Origin: Streptomyces flavochromogenes
Lineage (GTDB): Bacteria > Actinomycetota > Actinomycetes > Streptomycetales > Streptomycetaceae
Assembly (NCBI RefSeq): GCF_000717595.1
Contig: NZ_JNZO01000027.1
Span: 1 to 64,000, forward strand
DNA length: 64,000 nucleotides
Direction of reading: 5' to 3'
Made by a program: the position numbers and the translations under genes. How positions within the stretch are numbered: the stretch's first letter is position 1; every line of letters begins with the position of its first letter. Positions 1 to 8,114 of the stretch are shown here, one piece after another. The notes under the pieces were generated by a model. The model was given only the letters and a program-made list of their open reading frames with translations. It had not been told where the DNA came from and did no database searches.

Positions 1-48
1 TCAGAACAGGACTTTTCCCCCACCCCGCCCTCCCCGAGACCCCGCCGC

Positions 49-1230
49 TCAGACCCGTCCCTCGCCCCTCCGCCCCTCGACCCCCCGACGCCCTGGCCCG
101 AGACCCGCTCGGTCCGCCGCCGAGGCGCCGTGCGTCCAGCCCTCCTCGTCCCAGGCCGCACGCACGCGCGTGGCCCGGGTTTCCGGGAAGAGTTCGTCCG
201 TGCGGGTGGTGACGGCCAGGTCCCGTGAGGCGAGGGCCGGGAGGAGGGTCGGCGCCTCGGACGCCACGCGGCGGGACGTCGCCGCGAGACGCGCGCCGAG
301 CCGGTTCGCGTACGCCAGCAGGAACGACTGCCGGAACGACTTCGTGCGTTTGCGGCCCCCCGCCCGCTGCTCCGCCTCCGCCCGCGTCATCGCCGCCGTC
401 CCCTGCACGAGCAGTGACGTGTAGAGCAGCTCCACCGGGTCGAGGTCCGCCTCGAAGCCGACCACCGTCGAGAAGCCGTACGTCTCGTTCCACACCGCCC
501 GGCAGTGGTTCGCCGTGGCGACCGCGTCGAGCAGGATCGCCTTCGCCTGCTCGTAGGGCGGCTCCACCCCGATCCGGACCGCCCCGGGCGTCTCCGGCGA
601 CGGCGCCCCCGCCGCGAGCGTCGCCTCGTCCAGGCTGTGCCGCGCCATCAGTTCCTGCGCCTTGGCCGTGAGCGCCTCCGCCTCCTCCGGGTACCCCGTC
701 GCCTCGGCCTTCGCGAGCAGTGCCCGGATCCGGGTCAGCATCCGCGGCTCCCCGGCCGTCGCCGGCGGCAGCGCCTCCCCCGGCACCGGGCCGACCGCGT
801 CGAGCCGCGGCAGCCGCACCAGGAGTCGGTACAGCTCCAGGACCGTCGTCGCGTACGAGAAGCGGTCCGTCGGCCGGCCGGGCGACGCGTCCAGCTCGTC
901 GAGCTGGGCCCGCCAGCGGTGCGGCAGCGTCTCGTAGCGGGCCGTCTCGGTCAGGACCAGGCCGGTCAGGACCCGGAGGTGCGCGTCGGAGAGGTCGCGG
1001 CGGGCGATGCGTACGAGGTCCGCGGGCTGCCAGCCCCGCCCCCACAGGGTCCGCACGAACTCCTCGCCGCGCCGGCTCAGTTCCGGGTCGGCGCCCCGGT
1101 CGGCGGCCAGCAGCGACGCCGCCGTGTCGAGGGAACCGTCGTCACTCGCGTACAGCGCCTCGAAGGCCCTGTCGACCGTGCTGCCGGTACCGCCGGTGTC
1201 GCTCGCCCTGCCGGTGCTGCTCGTGCTCAC
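49..1230 (-). CDS. DUF2786 domain protein
   Basis: A hypothetical protein of about 393 residues carrying a DUF2786 segment (starts MLTRIRALLAKAEATGYPEE, with a following MARHSLDE). This short helical domain is common in actinobacterial and phage proteins of unknown role. The rest is Arg/Ala-rich and helical with no enzyme motif I recognise. I chose the GTG at 1230 because it overlaps the TGA of the upstream HxlR gene as GTGA, the usual translational coupling. An ATG 18 nt further upstream (1248) is also possible. The C-terminal 40 residues are Arg/Gly-rich and probably disordered. It is probably co-transcribed with the HxlR regulator. Function unknown. Confidence 0.8.
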   Translation of the reverse strand: MSTSSTGRASDTGGTGSTVDRAFEALYASDDGSLDTAASLLAADRGADPELSRRGEEFVRTLWGRGWQPADLVRIARRDLSDAHLRVLTGLVLTETARYETLPHRWRAQLDELDASPGRPTDRFSYATTVLELYRLLVRLPRLDAVGPVPGEALPPATAGEPRMLTRIRALLAKAEATGYPEEAEALTAKAQELMARHSLDEATLAAGAPSPETPGAVRIGVEPPYEQAKAILLDAVATANHCRAVWNETYGFSTVVGFEADLDPVELLYTSLLVQGTAAMTRAEAEQRAGGRKRTKSFRQSFLLAYANRLGARLAATSRRVASEAPTLLPALASRDLAVTTRTDELFPETRATRVRAAWDEEGWTHGASAADRAGLGPGRRGVEGRRGEGRV

Positions 1231-1616
1231 GCCGTCCTCGTGTCCCATGCCTCGCGCGACCGGGCGATCACCGAGCGGTGATCGAGCGACCAGTCGACGA
1301 GCTGCTTGATCAGGTGGGTCATGCTGTGCCCGGTCTCCGTCAGCGCGTACTCGACCTGCGGCGGCGTCGTCGGGTACACCGTCCGCGAGACGAGTCCGTC
1401 GCGTTCGAGGCGGCGCAGCGTCAGGGTCAGCATCCGCTGCGAGATCCCGGTGACGAGCCGCTGGAGTTCCCTGAACCGCCGTGGCCCCGCCGCGAGTTCG
1501 ACGACCACGTGCACGGTCCACTTGTCGCCGAGCCGGTCCTGGACGTCCCGTACCCCGCAGTCCTCCGCGCAGCTCACCAAGGGTTCGGTGGTTACCTCCG
1601 TGTGCCCCTCGGACAT
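1227..1616 (-). CDS. HxlR-family winged-helix regulator
   Basis: A 129-residue transcription factor of the HxlR/MarR-like type. An N-terminal Cys pair (SCAEDCGV) precedes the winged helix: the DKWTVHVVVEL helix, the recognition region GISQRMLTLTLRRLERDGLV, and the wing VYPTTPPQVEYALTETGH. Family members often sense oxidants or electrophiles through N-terminal cysteines and control a neighbouring reductase. Here the divergent gene, 83 bp away, is an NmrA-like NAD(P)-binding oxidoreductase, which fits that arrangement. The downstream DUF2786 gene is coupled by a 4-nt overlap. The intergenic space with the oxidoreductase is the likely operator region. Family assignment is firm; the inducer is inferred. 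Confidence 0.93.
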   Translation of the reverse strand: MSEGHTEVTTEPLVSCAEDCGVRDVQDRLGDKWTVHVVVELAAGPRRFRELQRLVTGISQRMLTLTLRRLERDGLVSRTVYPTTPPQVEYALTETGHSMTHLIKQLVDWSLDHRSVIARSREAWDTRTA

Positions 1617-1699
1617 CGATGTGCCTCCTTCCGCGATCTTCTCCGTCCCCCCACGATGGTCTCAGCCATCACGCCGTCACCACGGCCCCAGGGGGAAAC

Positions 1700-2518
1700 A
1701 TGCTGCTCGTCACCGGTGTCTCCGGCGCTCTCGGCTCGCTCGTCGCCGAACGGCTCGGCGGCCGCGAGGACGTCGTCCTCGGTACGCGCGCGGGGCTGCC
1801 CGGCACCCGCCGCCTCGACTTCGACGCGCCCGAGACGCTGCCGGATGCCTTCGCGGGGGTGGAGACGCTGCTGCTCGTCTCCGCCGGTTACGGGGAGGAC
1901 GACACGGTCGTGGGCCGTCACGAGGCCGCGATATCGGCTGCGGAGGCGGCGGGCGTGCGCCATGTCGTCTACACCAGCCTCTCCGGCGACGGCGACCACC
2001 TCACGTACGCGCTCGCCCACCGCTGGACCGAACGGCGGCTGCGGCGCTCCGCCACACTCGACTGGACGATCCTCCGCAACGGCCTGTACGCGGAGTTCCT
2101 GACCTGGATCGCCACGCCCGACGCCGAGAACCGGATCACGGGCCCGCTGGGCGAGGGCCGCCTCGCCGCCGTCGCCCGCGCGGACCTCGCCGACATCGCC
2201 GTCGCGGTCGCGACGGACCCGGCCGCCCACCGGAACCGGGTGTACGAGCTCGTCGGCGAGCGCGCCCTCGGCGGCGCCGACCTGGCGGAGGCCCTGGGCG
2301 CCACGTACGCCCCCGGCACGCTCGCCGACGCGCGCGCCGCGATCGCCGCGTCCGGGGCGGTGCCGTTCCAGGTGCCGATGCTGGCGAGCACGTACTCGGC
2401 GATCGCCCACGGTTTCATGGACGGTACGGGGGTGGAGAGCGACCTGCGCACGCTGCTGGGCGGCCGCGAACCGCTCGACGCGCTCGATGTCTTCGTGAAG
2501 GCCGTACGACAGGGCTAG
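1700..2518 (+). CDS. NmrA-like NAD(P)-binding oxidoreductase
   Basis: A 272-residue atypical short-chain dehydrogenase-like protein. The Rossmann dinucleotide loop is at the very N-terminus (TGVSGALGSLVAERL), followed by the TLLLVSAGYG and VVYTSLSG strands typical of NmrA/QOR2 (YtfG-like) proteins, which bind NAD(P)H and often reduce quinones or act as redox sensors. The catalytic Tyr-Lys pair of classical SDRs is not evident. The ATG at 1700 follows a purine-rich stretch (gggggaa), and in-frame codons upstream of it look non-coding. It diverges from the HxlR gene, its likely regulator. Substrate unknown. Confidence 0.92.
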   Translation: MLLVTGVSGALGSLVAERLGGREDVVLGTRAGLPGTRRLDFDAPETLPDAFAGVETLLLVSAGYGEDDTVVGRHEAAISAAEAAGVRHVVYTSLSGDGDHLTYALAHRWTERRLRRSATLDWTILRNGLYAEFLTWIATPDAENRITGPLGEGRLAAVARADLADIAVAVATDPAAHRNRVYELVGERALGGADLAEALGATYAPGTLADARAAIAASGAVPFQVPMLASTYSAIAHGFMDGTGVESDLRTLLGGREPLDALDVFVKAVRQG

Positions 2519-2520
2519 AC

Positions 2521-2712
2521 CCGGCTCCGGGCGAGCCCGGGGCATGCGTATGGGGGCTCGGATACGGCGCCGGGCGCGAGGGGAGGCATGCGCACGAGAG
2601 GCTCGGATGCGGCTCGGGCGCGAGGGCGGACATGGGTACGAGGGGCTCGGATGCGACCCGGGCGCGAGGGCGGCCATGCGTACGAGGGACTCGGATGCGG
2701 CTCCGGGGTAGT
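2521..2712. repeat. 44-bp tandem repeat, about 4 units
   Basis: Units begin with a cat(g/c) core at 2543, 2587, 2631 and 2675, exactly 44 bp apart, with a degenerate partial unit before the first. Each carries ctcggat(a/g)cg and a gggcgcgagg block. The period is not a multiple of three and no convincing gene runs through it, so it is non-coding. It fills the gap between the oxidoreductase stop and the ABC transporter promoter. Unit divergence is about 10-20 percent. Confidence 0.85.
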
Positions 2713-2726
2713 ACCAGGCATACCCC
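2705..2726. promoter_or_regulatory. Possible operator dyad before ABC genes
   Basis: GGGGTA (2705-2710) and TACCCC (2721-2726) form an inverted repeat with a 10-nt spacer, about 55 bp upstream of the ABC ATPase start. Spacing and position suit a dimeric repressor site, but the arms are short and G/C-rich, so chance is possible. Confidence 0.3.
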
Positions 2727-2781
2727 CTGAACGCCCGCCAGTGGTCGTGATCGGCGGCCGGGAGAACGGTTCGCTTGAGCC

Positions 2782-3660
2782 ATGACCTCGACGCTCTCGA
2801 ACACCCCCGCGGCCCCCTCCACCACGACCTCCACCACGGCCCCCACCACCGCCGTACGACTCCGCCGGCTCACCCGGCACCACCGGGACGTCCGCGCCCT
2901 CGACGGCGTCGACCTCGACTTCCGCGCCGGGACCTTCACCGCCGTCATGGGCCCCTCGGGCTCCGGCAAGTCCACGCTGCTCCAGTGCGCGGCCGGGCTC
3001 GACCGGCCCACCTCCGGGCAGGTGGAGGTCGGCGGGGTGGCCCTCGAAGGGCTGAGCGAGCGGCGGCTGACCCTGCTGCGGCGGGACCGGATCGGTTTCG
3101 TCTTCCAGTCCTTCAACCTGCTGCCCGCCCTCACGGCCGCGCAGAACGTCGCCCTGCCCCTCCGGCTCGCCGGCCGCCGCCCGTCCCGTACCGAGGTCCG
3201 GGAGGCGCTGGCCCGCGTCGGGCTCGCGGGGCGGGAGCGGCACAGGCCGGGAGAGTTGTCGGGCGGACAGCAACAACGGGTGGCGATCGCACGGGCGTTG
3301 ATCACGCGGCCGGCTGTTCTCTTCGGCGACGAGCCGACCGGCGCGCTCGACTCGACGACGAGCCGTGAGGTGCTCGACATGCTGCGGGAGCTGGTCGACC
3401 GGGACGGTCAGACGATCGTCATGGTCACCCACGACCCGGTGGCGGCGGCCCGCGCGGACCGTGTGGTCTTCCTGGTCGACGGGCGGGTGGCGGGCGAGCT
3501 CCGGGCCCCGACGGTGACGGCGGTCGCGGAGCGGATGACCGCGCTGGAGCCGGTCGCACCGGTCGCGGAGCCGACGACCGCGCTGGAGACGGCCGCACCG
3601 GTCGCCGAGTCGGGTCCGGCCCGCCCCGCCGCCTCCCCCGCCGGGAGCGCCTCGTGCTGA
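2782..3660 (+). CDS. ABC transporter ATP-binding protein (MacB/LolD type)
   Basis: A 292-residue ATPase. Walker A is GPSGSGKST, the Q-loop is VFQSFNLL, the signature is [15 protein letters not shown], Walker B is VLFGDEPTGALD and the switch His lies in VTHD. The FNLLPALTAAQNV segment is typical of ATPases that serve FtsX-like permeases. The N-terminus has about 25 Thr/Ala-rich residues. After the ATPase core (about residue 245) comes a Glu/Ala/Pro-rich tail with an imperfect repeat around ALEPVAPVAE and ALETAAPVAE. The stop overlaps the GTG of the permease by 7 nt, so the two are one operon. Probably antibiotic, peptide or lipid export, or envelope stress; substrate not deducible. Confidence 0.95.
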   Translation: MTSTLSNTPAAPSTTTSTTAPTTAVRLRRLTRHHRDVRALDGVDLDFRAGTFTAVMGPSGSGKSTLLQCAAGLDRPTSGQVEVGGVALEGLSERRLTLLRRDRIGFVFQSFNLLPALTAAQNVALPLRLAGRRPSRTEVREALARVGLAGRERHRPGELSGGQQQRVAIARALITRPAVLFGDEPTGALDSTTSREVLDMLRELVDRDGQTIVMVTHDPVAAARADRVVFLVDGRVAGELRAPTVTAVAERMTALEPVAPVAEPTTALETAAPVAESGPARPAASPAGSASC

Positions 3661-5768
3661 CCGTCGTCCTCTCCGGCCTCCGTGCCCGCTGGGCCTCCTT
3701 CCTCGGCGGGTTCCTCGCCCTCGCGCTCGGCGTGGGGCTGCTCGCCACCATGGGCCTCGGGCTGTCCGCGACCTTTCACGCGCCCGAGCGTTCTCCTCAG
3801 CGGTTCACCTCCTCGCCCGTCGTGGTGCAGGGTCAGGACCGGCTGACACTGGACGTACGGCGCGGACCCGAGACCGTTTCCGTGGCGCAGCGACTCGACC
3901 GTCCACAGCCTGTGGACAACAATCTGCTCCACGAGCTTGGGGCCCGCTGGGCGGTCACGTCCTCCGGTGGCCCCGACGCCGTCGGCGTCGACGCCCCCGC
4001 CGCCGAGGTCCGCGCCCTCGTCGGCGATCGTGCCCAGGTCCTCACCGGCGACGAACGGCGGCGCGCCGACCCCGGCCACGACCGGGACGCAGACGCGCTC
4101 GTCGGCGTCAACGCCCTCCTCGGCACCTCCGGCGGTGTCACCGCATTCGTCTCCGTCTTCGTCGTCGCCTCCACCTTCGCCTTCGCCGTCGCCTTGCGCC
4201 GCCGCGAGTTCGGGCTGCTCAGGACCGCCGGAGCCACCCCGGGTCAGATCCGCCGGCTCCTCCTCGCCGAGGCCGCGGCGCTCGGCGTCCTCGCCTCCGC
4301 CACCGGGTGCGCGCTCGGCGCGGCCGGCGCGCCGCTGCTCGCCCGGACCCTCGTCGACGGGGGCCTCGCGCCCGAGTGGTTCACGGTCGGCGGCCCGGCC
4401 TGGCCCTTCCACGCGGCGTTCTGGACGGGCGTGACGGTCGCCCTGGCCGGGGCGGTCGCCGCGTCCCGGCGGGCCGGGAAGGTCGGCCCGACGGCCGCTC
4501 TCCGCGAGGCGGACGTCGACACCGACACCCTGCCCCTCGGCCGGGCCCTGCTGGGTACGGGACTGCTTCTGGCCGGCCTGGGGCTCCTCGTCTGGACGTA
4601 CGCCACGGACCCGTCCGCGCTGCTCAAGCGGAAGACGTACACGACCCTGCCGATGCTCCTGATCACCGGCATCGCCCTGCTCTCCCCGCTCCTGGTCCGG
4701 CCGACGGCACGGCTGCTGAGGCTGCGGGGAGCCGTGGGGACGCTGGTACGGGAGAACAGCGCCGCCTCCGTCCGCCGTACGGCCGCCGTCGCCGCCCCCG
4801 TCCTCGTGACCGTGGCGCTCGCCGGGACGCTCTTCGGCTCGGCGACGAGCGTCACGCGCGCGAAGGGCGCCGAGGGGCGCGAGCAGACGGCCGCGGAGTA
4901 CGTCGTGACAGGCCAGGCCCTGGAGCCGGTGGCGGCGCCCGCAGGGGCCGTCGTCTCCCCCACGGGGCCGACCTCGGTCTTCGTACGGGACGGGGACGCG
5001 GCCGTCGTGAAGTACGGGGCGCGGGCGGTCGCCGATCCGGCGGCCTTCGCCGAGCTCGCCCGGCTGCCCGTGGTCGCCGGCGATCCGCGGGACCTCGACG
5101 ACCGGTCGATCGTCGTCAACGAGGAGTTCGAGCGGCGCCGGGTGGGCGAGACCGTCGAGGTCTGGCGGGCGGACGGGACCGGTCCCGTACGGCTCCGGGT
5201 CGCGGCCGTCCTCGCCCTCGGGACCGGCGACAACGGCCCGTACGTCACCCGGGCGAACGCCCCCGGCTCCGTCCCGGACCGGATCGACGCACGCGGCGGC
5301 GGTACGGCCACGGTGCGGGCCCTGGAGGCGAGCGGCGGCACCGTCAGGACGGCCGACGCCTGGGCCGACGCCGAGCGCGCGCCGAGCGGCAGCCCGCAGG
5401 CCCGGCTCGGCATGGTCCTGGTCCTCGGCATCGCCCTCGTCTACACGGTGATCGGCCTCGCCAACACGCTGCTCATGGCGACCTCCGTACGCGGCGGGGA
5501 GCTGGCCTCGCTCCGGCTCGCCGGGGCCACCCGGGCCCAGATCCTGAGGGTGGTGACGGGCGAGGCGACCCTCGCCGTGGCGATCGGCGCCCTGCTCGGC
5601 CTCGTGGTGACCGCGCTGGTCCTCGGCACCCTGGGAGCGGGCCTCGCCGCCCTCTCCGCCCCGGTGGCCCTGGCCCTCCCGTGGGGCACGGTCGGCGCGG
5701 CGGCCGGCGTGTGCGCGGCGGTCGCGATCGCCGCGTCGGCCCTCCCCGCGTGGCGCCTGACGCGCTGA
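3654..5768 (+). CDS. FtsX-like ABC permease
   Basis: A 704-residue permease partner of the preceding ATPase. It shows an N-terminal TM anchor (LGGFLALALGVGLLATMGLG), an extracytoplasmic part, an FtsX block of three TMs around VSVFVVASTFAFAVALRRRE with the coupling motif LLRTAGATPGQIRRL, a second MacB-like half, and a C-terminal FtsX block ending at ASALPAWRLTR. Two-domain actinobacterial relatives usually exceed 800 residues. Here the first extracytoplasmic domain is only about 110 residues, and a jump in character near LLHELGARWAV suggests an internal in-frame loss (inferred). The GTG start at 3654 lies inside the ATPase stop region and implies coupled translation. Confidence 0.92.
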   Translation: MLTVVLSGLRARWASFLGGFLALALGVGLLATMGLGLSATFHAPERSPQRFTSSPVVVQGQDRLTLDVRRGPETVSVAQRLDRPQPVDNNLLHELGARWAVTSSGGPDAVGVDAPAAEVRALVGDRAQVLTGDERRRADPGHDRDADALVGVNALLGTSGGVTAFVSVFVVASTFAFAVALRRREFGLLRTAGATPGQIRRLLLAEAAALGVLASATGCALGAAGAPLLARTLVDGGLAPEWFTVGGPAWPFHAAFWTGVTVALAGAVAASRRAGKVGPTAALREADVDTDTLPLGRALLGTGLLLAGLGLLVWTYATDPSALLKRKTYTTLPMLLITGIALLSPLLVRPTARLLRLRGAVGTLVRENSAASVRRTAAVAAPVLVTVALAGTLFGSATSVTRAKGAEGREQTAAEYVVTGQALEPVAAPAGAVVSPTGPTSVFVRDGDAAVVKYGARAVADPAAFAELARLPVVAGDPRDLDDRSIVVNEEFERRRVGETVEVWRADGTGPVRLRVAAVLALGTGDNGPYVTRANAPGSVPDRIDARGGGTATVRALEASGGTVRTADAWADAERAPSGSPQARLGMVLVLGIALVYTVIGLANTLLMATSVRGGELASLRLAGATRAQILRVVTGEATLAVAIGALLGLVVTALVLGTLGAGLAALSAPVALALPWGTVGAAAGVCAAVAIAASALPAWRLTR

Positions 5769-5782
5769 GCGGCGATGGTGGG

Positions 5783-5827
5783 ACGGACGGGGCGGTGACC
5801 GGGGTCGGAGCCGGGTCCCCGCCCCGT
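5783..5827 (+). terminator. Candidate terminator after ABC operon
   Basis: GGACGGGGCGG (5783-5793) and CCGCCCCGTCC (5817-5827) are perfect complements with a 23-nt loop, 15 bp after the permease stop. There is no T-tract, as is common in Streptomyces. A second, direct repeat of ccccgtccacgcccg follows. Confidence 0.5.
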
Positions 5828-5908
5828 CCACGCCCGTCCGGCCCCGTCCACGCCCGCACACCCGTACGAAACACCTTGCGGCGCGCTCCGGGGGACCGTG
5901 ATCATCTT

Positions 5909-7078
5909 GTGCCGGGACAGCGGAAGCGGAAGAGACAGCGGCAGCGGGAGCTCGCGGACCTCTCGCGCGAATCGGACCGTTTCGGCCCGGACGCCGGGCA
6001 GGGGGAACTCCGCTACGCGACGCGGGACGAGTCGGAGTGGCAGGCGGAGCTCAAGCGGCTACGGACCGAGGAGCCCGGTCTCGACTGGGACGCGGTCCGG
6101 CTGGACATGCTCTGCGGGCGCTCGACGCACCCGACGACGTACCGGCTGAGCGTCTTCGTCCCCCATCAGGATCGTCAGGATCCCACCGCCGCGCCGCGCC
6201 CTGATCCGACGGAGCCGAAGGATCCGCGGGAACCAGGGCATTCGCAGGAACCGGGGCATCCGCAGCCAAAGCCCTGGACGGCACCGGAACCGGGACGCAC
6301 CCCCGTGTCGCCCCGGCCCCGATGCCGGCCCGGCTCAGGCCCCGTTCTCCCCCGCCCCCGCCGACGCGGACTTCGCCGCCCTCCACTCCGGGGCGAGGAC
6401 CGCCCAGACCTCCTCGTCGTGGCGCCGCCCCCGGTAGGGGTAGCTGCCCCTCAGGACGGCGTCCCTGCTCATGCCGAGGCGGCGGGCCACCGCGATGCTC
6501 GGCTCGTTGTCGGAGGACACCACCCACTCGACCCGGTGGATCCCGCGTACCTCGATCGCCCAGTCGATGAGCGTCCGGGCCGCTCTGGTCACCAGGCCCT
6601 TGCCGACGCCCGCCGGCTCCAGCCAGCAGCCCGCCTCGGCCCTGCCGCTCTTCGTGTCGAGCTGCCGGAGGATCACCGCGCCGACAAGGGTGCCGTCGGA
6701 CCAGATGCCGTGGATACGGCCCGAGTCGCCGGCCGCCTTCTCCGCGTAGAGCCGGAGGAACGCCCGGCTGGACTCCAGGTCGGTGACCACGTCGGGAAGG
6801 CCGTTGCGCGCCCCGATGAACTCGCGTCCCCGGTCCATGTGCGCCAGGAACTCCTCCGCCTGCCACGGTTCGAGCGGGCGCAGCTCCGCGCCGTCGTCTC
6901 CCAGGGGTGTCGCGTACATCGTCGTCGCCTTCCAGGTCAGGACCGCCACGCGCGGCGGAGCGTCGCCTCACCCTCCCCCACCGCGCACCCGGAGTCACGG
7001 GAGTTACGGGGACCCACAGGAGTCAGGAGGGTTACGGGATCAGGACCAACTTCCCGCGCACGTGCCCCGATTCGCTGA
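5909..7078 (+). CDS. Small basic protein with abnormally long open tail
   Basis: The GTG at 5909 opens a frame whose first 90 or so codons look genuinely coding: MPGQRKRKRQRQRELADL, an acidic/aromatic middle (ATRDESEWQAELKRL), and DMLCGRSTHPTTYRLSVFVP. I recall, but cannot verify, similar short basic Streptomyces proteins ending soon after that YRLSVFVP segment. Here the frame does not close. A Pro/Glu/His-rich tail with a small repeat (EPGHSQEPGHPQ) follows, and the frame then stays open through the antisense strand of the acetyltransferase gene until a TGA at 7076. The part beyond about 6330 is very likely antisense noise, so the true product is either a protein with a lost stop or a frameshifted gene. 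No function assigned. Confidence 0.45.
   Translation: MPGQRKRKRQRQRELADLSRESDRFGPDAGQGELRYATRDESEWQAELKRLRTEEPGLDWDAVRLDMLCGRSTHPTTYRLSVFVPHQDRQDPTAAPRPDPTEPKDPREPGHSQEPGHPQPKPWTAPEPGRTPVSPRPRCRPGSGPVLPRPRRRGLRRPPLRGEDRPDLLVVAPPPVGVAAPQDGVPAHAEAAGHRDARLVVGGHHPLDPVDPAYLDRPVDERPGRSGHQALADARRLQPAARLGPAALRVELPEDHRADKGAVGPDAVDTARVAGRLLRVEPEERPAGLQVGDHVGKAVARPDELASPVHVRQELLRLPRFERAQLRAVVSQGCRVHRRRLPGQDRHARRSVASPSPTAHPESRELRGPTGVRRVTGSGPTSRARAPIR
6335..6919 (-). CDS. GNAT N-acetyltransferase, RimJ/RimL-like
   Basis: A 194-residue acetyl-CoA-dependent acetyltransferase. GNAT features include the RPLEPWQAEEF first strand/helix, GRIHGIWSDGTLVGAVILR, the acetyl-CoA pyrophosphate loop EPAGVGKGLVTRAARTLIDW (a Q/RxxGxG/A variant), and the VSSDNEPSIAVARRLGM helix typical of RimJ/RimL and Spermidine/Ser acetyltransferase relatives. 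I took the ATG at 6919, preceded by ggaagg at good spacing; a GTG at 6949 would add 10 residues with no clear ribosome site. It stands alone between a plus-strand small gene and the oxidoreductase. Substrate (protein N-terminus or small amine) cannot be told. Confidence 0.9.
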   Translation of the reverse strand: MYATPLGDDGAELRPLEPWQAEEFLAHMDRGREFIGARNGLPDVVTDLESSRAFLRLYAEKAAGDSGRIHGIWSDGTLVGAVILRQLDTKSGRAEAGCWLEPAGVGKGLVTRAARTLIDWAIEVRGIHRVEWVVSSDNEPSIAVARRLGMSRDAVLRGSYPYRGRRHDEEVWAVLAPEWRAAKSASAGAGENGA

Positions 7079-7973
7079 GCTCCTGGGCCCGCGCCGCCTC
7101 CTTCAGGGGGAGCGTGTCGGCGAGCCGGACCGCTAGGGTCCCGGCCGCCGCCCCGCGCGCGTGGGCGGTGAGTCCGGCCCGCACGGCGTCGGGGTCGCCC
7201 AGGATCCCGGAGAACACGATCCCGTACTTCTCCGCGTCCACGTCCGCGATCGTCACGATCCGCTCCTTCGCGGCCTGCTCCCCGCCGGGCTCGCCCCCGC
7301 CGAGGAGCTCGATCGCGACCGGCAGCACCCCGTGCCCGGCCGCATCGAAGACCGCGTCGACGCCGTCCGGGGCGGCGGCCCGCACCCGGTCGCCCAGACC
7401 CTCCCCGTACGCCACCGGGATCGCGCCGAGTTCGCGCAGGTAGGCGTGGTTGGACTCGGACGCGCTGCCGACCACGGTGACCCCGGCGGCGACGGCGAGC
7501 TGCACGCCCACCGAGCCCACGACACCCGCCGCACCGTGCAGGAACAGCGTCTCGCCCGCCCGTACGCCGAGCAGGTCGAGGACCCTCTGCGCCGTCTCGC
7601 CGGCCACCGGGAGGCTCGCGGCGACCTCCCAGGACAGCCCGGCCGGCTTCGGCGCGACGATGCCGGCGATCGCGTACTCGGCGTAGGCGCCGGTCTTCGT
7701 CCAGCCGAGGACCTCGTCGCCGACCGCCAGACCGGTGACTCCCTCGCCCAGCCTGTCGACGGTGCCGGCGAACTCCAGGCCGGGAACGGCGGGGAAGGTC
7801 GTCGGGTAGAACTCCTCGACCCAGCCGTAACGGCGTTTCCAGTCCACCGGGTTGACCCCGACGGCCGCCACCTTGACGCGGACCTCGCCGGGCCCGGGCT
7901 CCGGTACGGCGACACCCGCCGCATGACGCAGCACCTCCGGACCGCCGAACTCCTCGTACACGATCGCTTCCAT
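7032..7973 (-). CDS. NADP-dependent quinone oxidoreductase, MDR family
   Basis: A 313-residue medium-chain dehydrogenase/reductase of the quinone oxidoreductase (zeta-crystallin-like) branch. The N-terminal GroES-like fold runs from MEAIVYEEFGGPEVLR through VGVNPVDWKRRYG and VPGLEFAGTVDRLGEGV. The nucleotide-binding loop is HGAAGVVGSVGVQLA, near residues 145-160. The structural and catalytic zinc cysteines of alcohol dehydrogenases are absent, as expected for this branch. The start at 7973 gives the canonical MEAIVYEEFG N-terminus. It is divergent from the kinase-like/LuxR gene (142 bp between starts), which may regulate it (inference). Confidence 0.93.
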   Translation of the reverse strand: MEAIVYEEFGGPEVLRHAAGVAVPEPGPGEVRVKVAAVGVNPVDWKRRYGWVEEFYPTTFPAVPGLEFAGTVDRLGEGVTGLAVGDEVLGWTKTGAYAEYAIAGIVAPKPAGLSWEVAASLPVAGETAQRVLDLLGVRAGETLFLHGAAGVVGSVGVQLAVAAGVTVVGSASESNHAYLRELGAIPVAYGEGLGDRVRAAAPDGVDAVFDAAGHGVLPVAIELLGGGEPGGEQAAKERIVTIADVDAEKYGIVFSGILGDPDAVRAGLTAHARGAAAGTLAVRLADTLPLKEAARAQELSESGHVRGKLVLIP

Positions 7974-8114
7974 CTCAGCCTCCACAGCCGCCCGTTCACC
8001 TCGACGCGTCCCAGCCTGCGGCCACGGCCACCCCCTCCCCGCCCTCCCAACGGCCAGTCCCGCCTGGCCGAAAGACCGGCCGCTCCCCACCCCTCCCCAC
8101 GTACGCTCCCTCGC

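Noticed and set aside
4307..7078. A 923-codon open frame across the FtsX permease and acetyltransferase
   Set aside because: Arg/Gly/Pro-rich translation and overlap with well-supported genes show it is an antisense/other-frame shadow; only the part from 5909 has coding character.
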